This document shows positions 23,186 through 23,338 of a stretch of 23,338 nt of DNA, in pieces (within the stretch, counting starts at the first letter, position 1; each line of letters starts with the position of its first letter). The notes below the pieces were generated by a model. The model had not been told where the DNA came from, did no database searches, and saw only the letters and a program-made list of their open reading frames with translations. A program made the position numbers and the translations under genes. The stretch covers positions 1 to 23,338 of the forward strand of contig JADGIF010000075.1 in the NCBI GenBank assembly GCA_018985225.1. Direction: 5' to 3'. Origin of the DNA: Amoeboradix gromovi (Eukaryota; Sanchytriomycota; Sanchytriomycetes; Sanchytriales; Sanchytriaceae).

Positions 23186-23338
23186 TATACCAATATGCTC
23201 AAATGTAAATCTCTCAAATACGTTGAAATTTTTTGGGGGTATATCTCTATTTCATCTTGCACCTTCTAGACATTTAAGTTAACACCAATGTGACTACTAG
23301 GGCAACTTGAATCAAGCACAGTATTTTTATATACTATT

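Larger units (their letters stand above)
21000..23200 (-). mobile_element. Decayed Ty3/Gypsy (Metaviridae-type) retrotransposon, internally deleted
   Basis: On the minus strand the parts come in the order Gag, RT end, RNase H, integrase start. Gag-like pieces lie at about 22780-22300 (DEWLHQLRSLVRPHHLI, SSRYEELKNYC, then FTRGLYSDSTKEKL). The RT thumb/connection is open at about 22240-21822 (AKKCSIGMQRMSYLGYVIS, RRFIGTVSYYRNFL, FAIFTDTSSYGVVAVLTQGE). RNase H continues to about 21600 (YGGPVTVFTDNSNLRWLMEH), then VKGKNNPVANYLNRD, the usual KGKDNxVADALSR, and a zinc-finger integrase fragment near 21370-21300 (VAHGGVKKICYNLRSYWF). Zinc knuckle, protease and the RT palm with its YxDD are missing: Gag runs almost directly into the thumb. 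Several frameshifts and stops show it is dead. No LTRs were identified. Confidence 0.85.

Noticed and set aside
1-23338. tRNA, rRNA or CRISPR features
   Set aside because: I looked for T-loop GGTTCGA-type boxes, cloverleaf stems and regularly spaced repeats and saw none; the genome is eukaryotic so CRISPR is not expected.

Overview
The window comes from an AT-rich, intron-poor nuclear genome of a fungus. Fungal affinity rests on a Gti1/Pac2 (WOPR) regulator, a fungal-type MED4 and MED31, TFIIIC subunit 5, LSm3 and a complete mitochondrial 2-oxoglutarate dehydrogenase, which rules out an anaerobic or amitochondriate lineage. A TMCO3-type antiporter, an SSX2IP/ADIP-like coiled-coil protein and a USP37-like deubiquitinase with a PH-like N-terminus suggest an early-diverging fungus rather than Ascomycota or Basidiomycota. 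That placement is inference and the exact lineage cannot be read from the sequence.

Layout. 1-624 has no recognisable gene, but holds one arm of a dispersed repeat (65-151) and a sequence related to the MITE ends (572-616). 625-2379 (+) is the antiporter. 2575-2905 is a MITE with about 50-bp terminal inverted repeats. 2984-3398 (+) is a small gene with a 37-nt intron, convergent with MED4 (3444-4013, -). 4014-5535 is gene-poor, with a possible spliced coding relic at 4919-5345. A dense block follows: PRELI/Ups protein (5536-6054, +), TFIIIC subunit 5 (6068-7459, +), NOM1/Sgd1 (7499-9349, -), OGDH E1 (9416-12436, -), a tentative spliced small gene (12541-13110, -), the ADIP-like coiled-coil gene (13176-14291, -), a spliced small gene (14425-14863, +), a homeodomain gene (14904-15356, -), a USP whose Cys box becomes visible upstream once the frame is followed through a 46-nt intron (15530-~16631, -), WOPR (16973-17593, -), LSm3 (17681-17944, -), a 0.8-kb gap carrying the second arm of the dispersed repeat, a small basic mitochondrial-type protein (18737-19009, -), MED31 (19069-19422, -) and a USP37-like protease (19489-20817, -). 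The right end (about 21000-23200, -) is a decayed Ty3/Gypsy element with Gag joined to the RT thumb, RNase H and the integrase start.

The genes are unrelated housekeeping and regulatory genes, not a metabolic cluster: transcription (MED4, MED31, TFIIIC5, WOPR, homeodomain), RNA processing and ribosome biogenesis (LSm3, NOM1), mitochondria (OGDH, PRELI), ubiquitin removal (two USPs) and ion transport. The notable signal is genome architecture. Genes are 13-100 bp apart, introns are about 36-54 nt (one 84), and in at least six genes the AATAAA hexamer overlaps the stop codon, so 3'-end formation appears built into the translation stop. Several gene starts also carry fragments related to the MITE terminal repeat.
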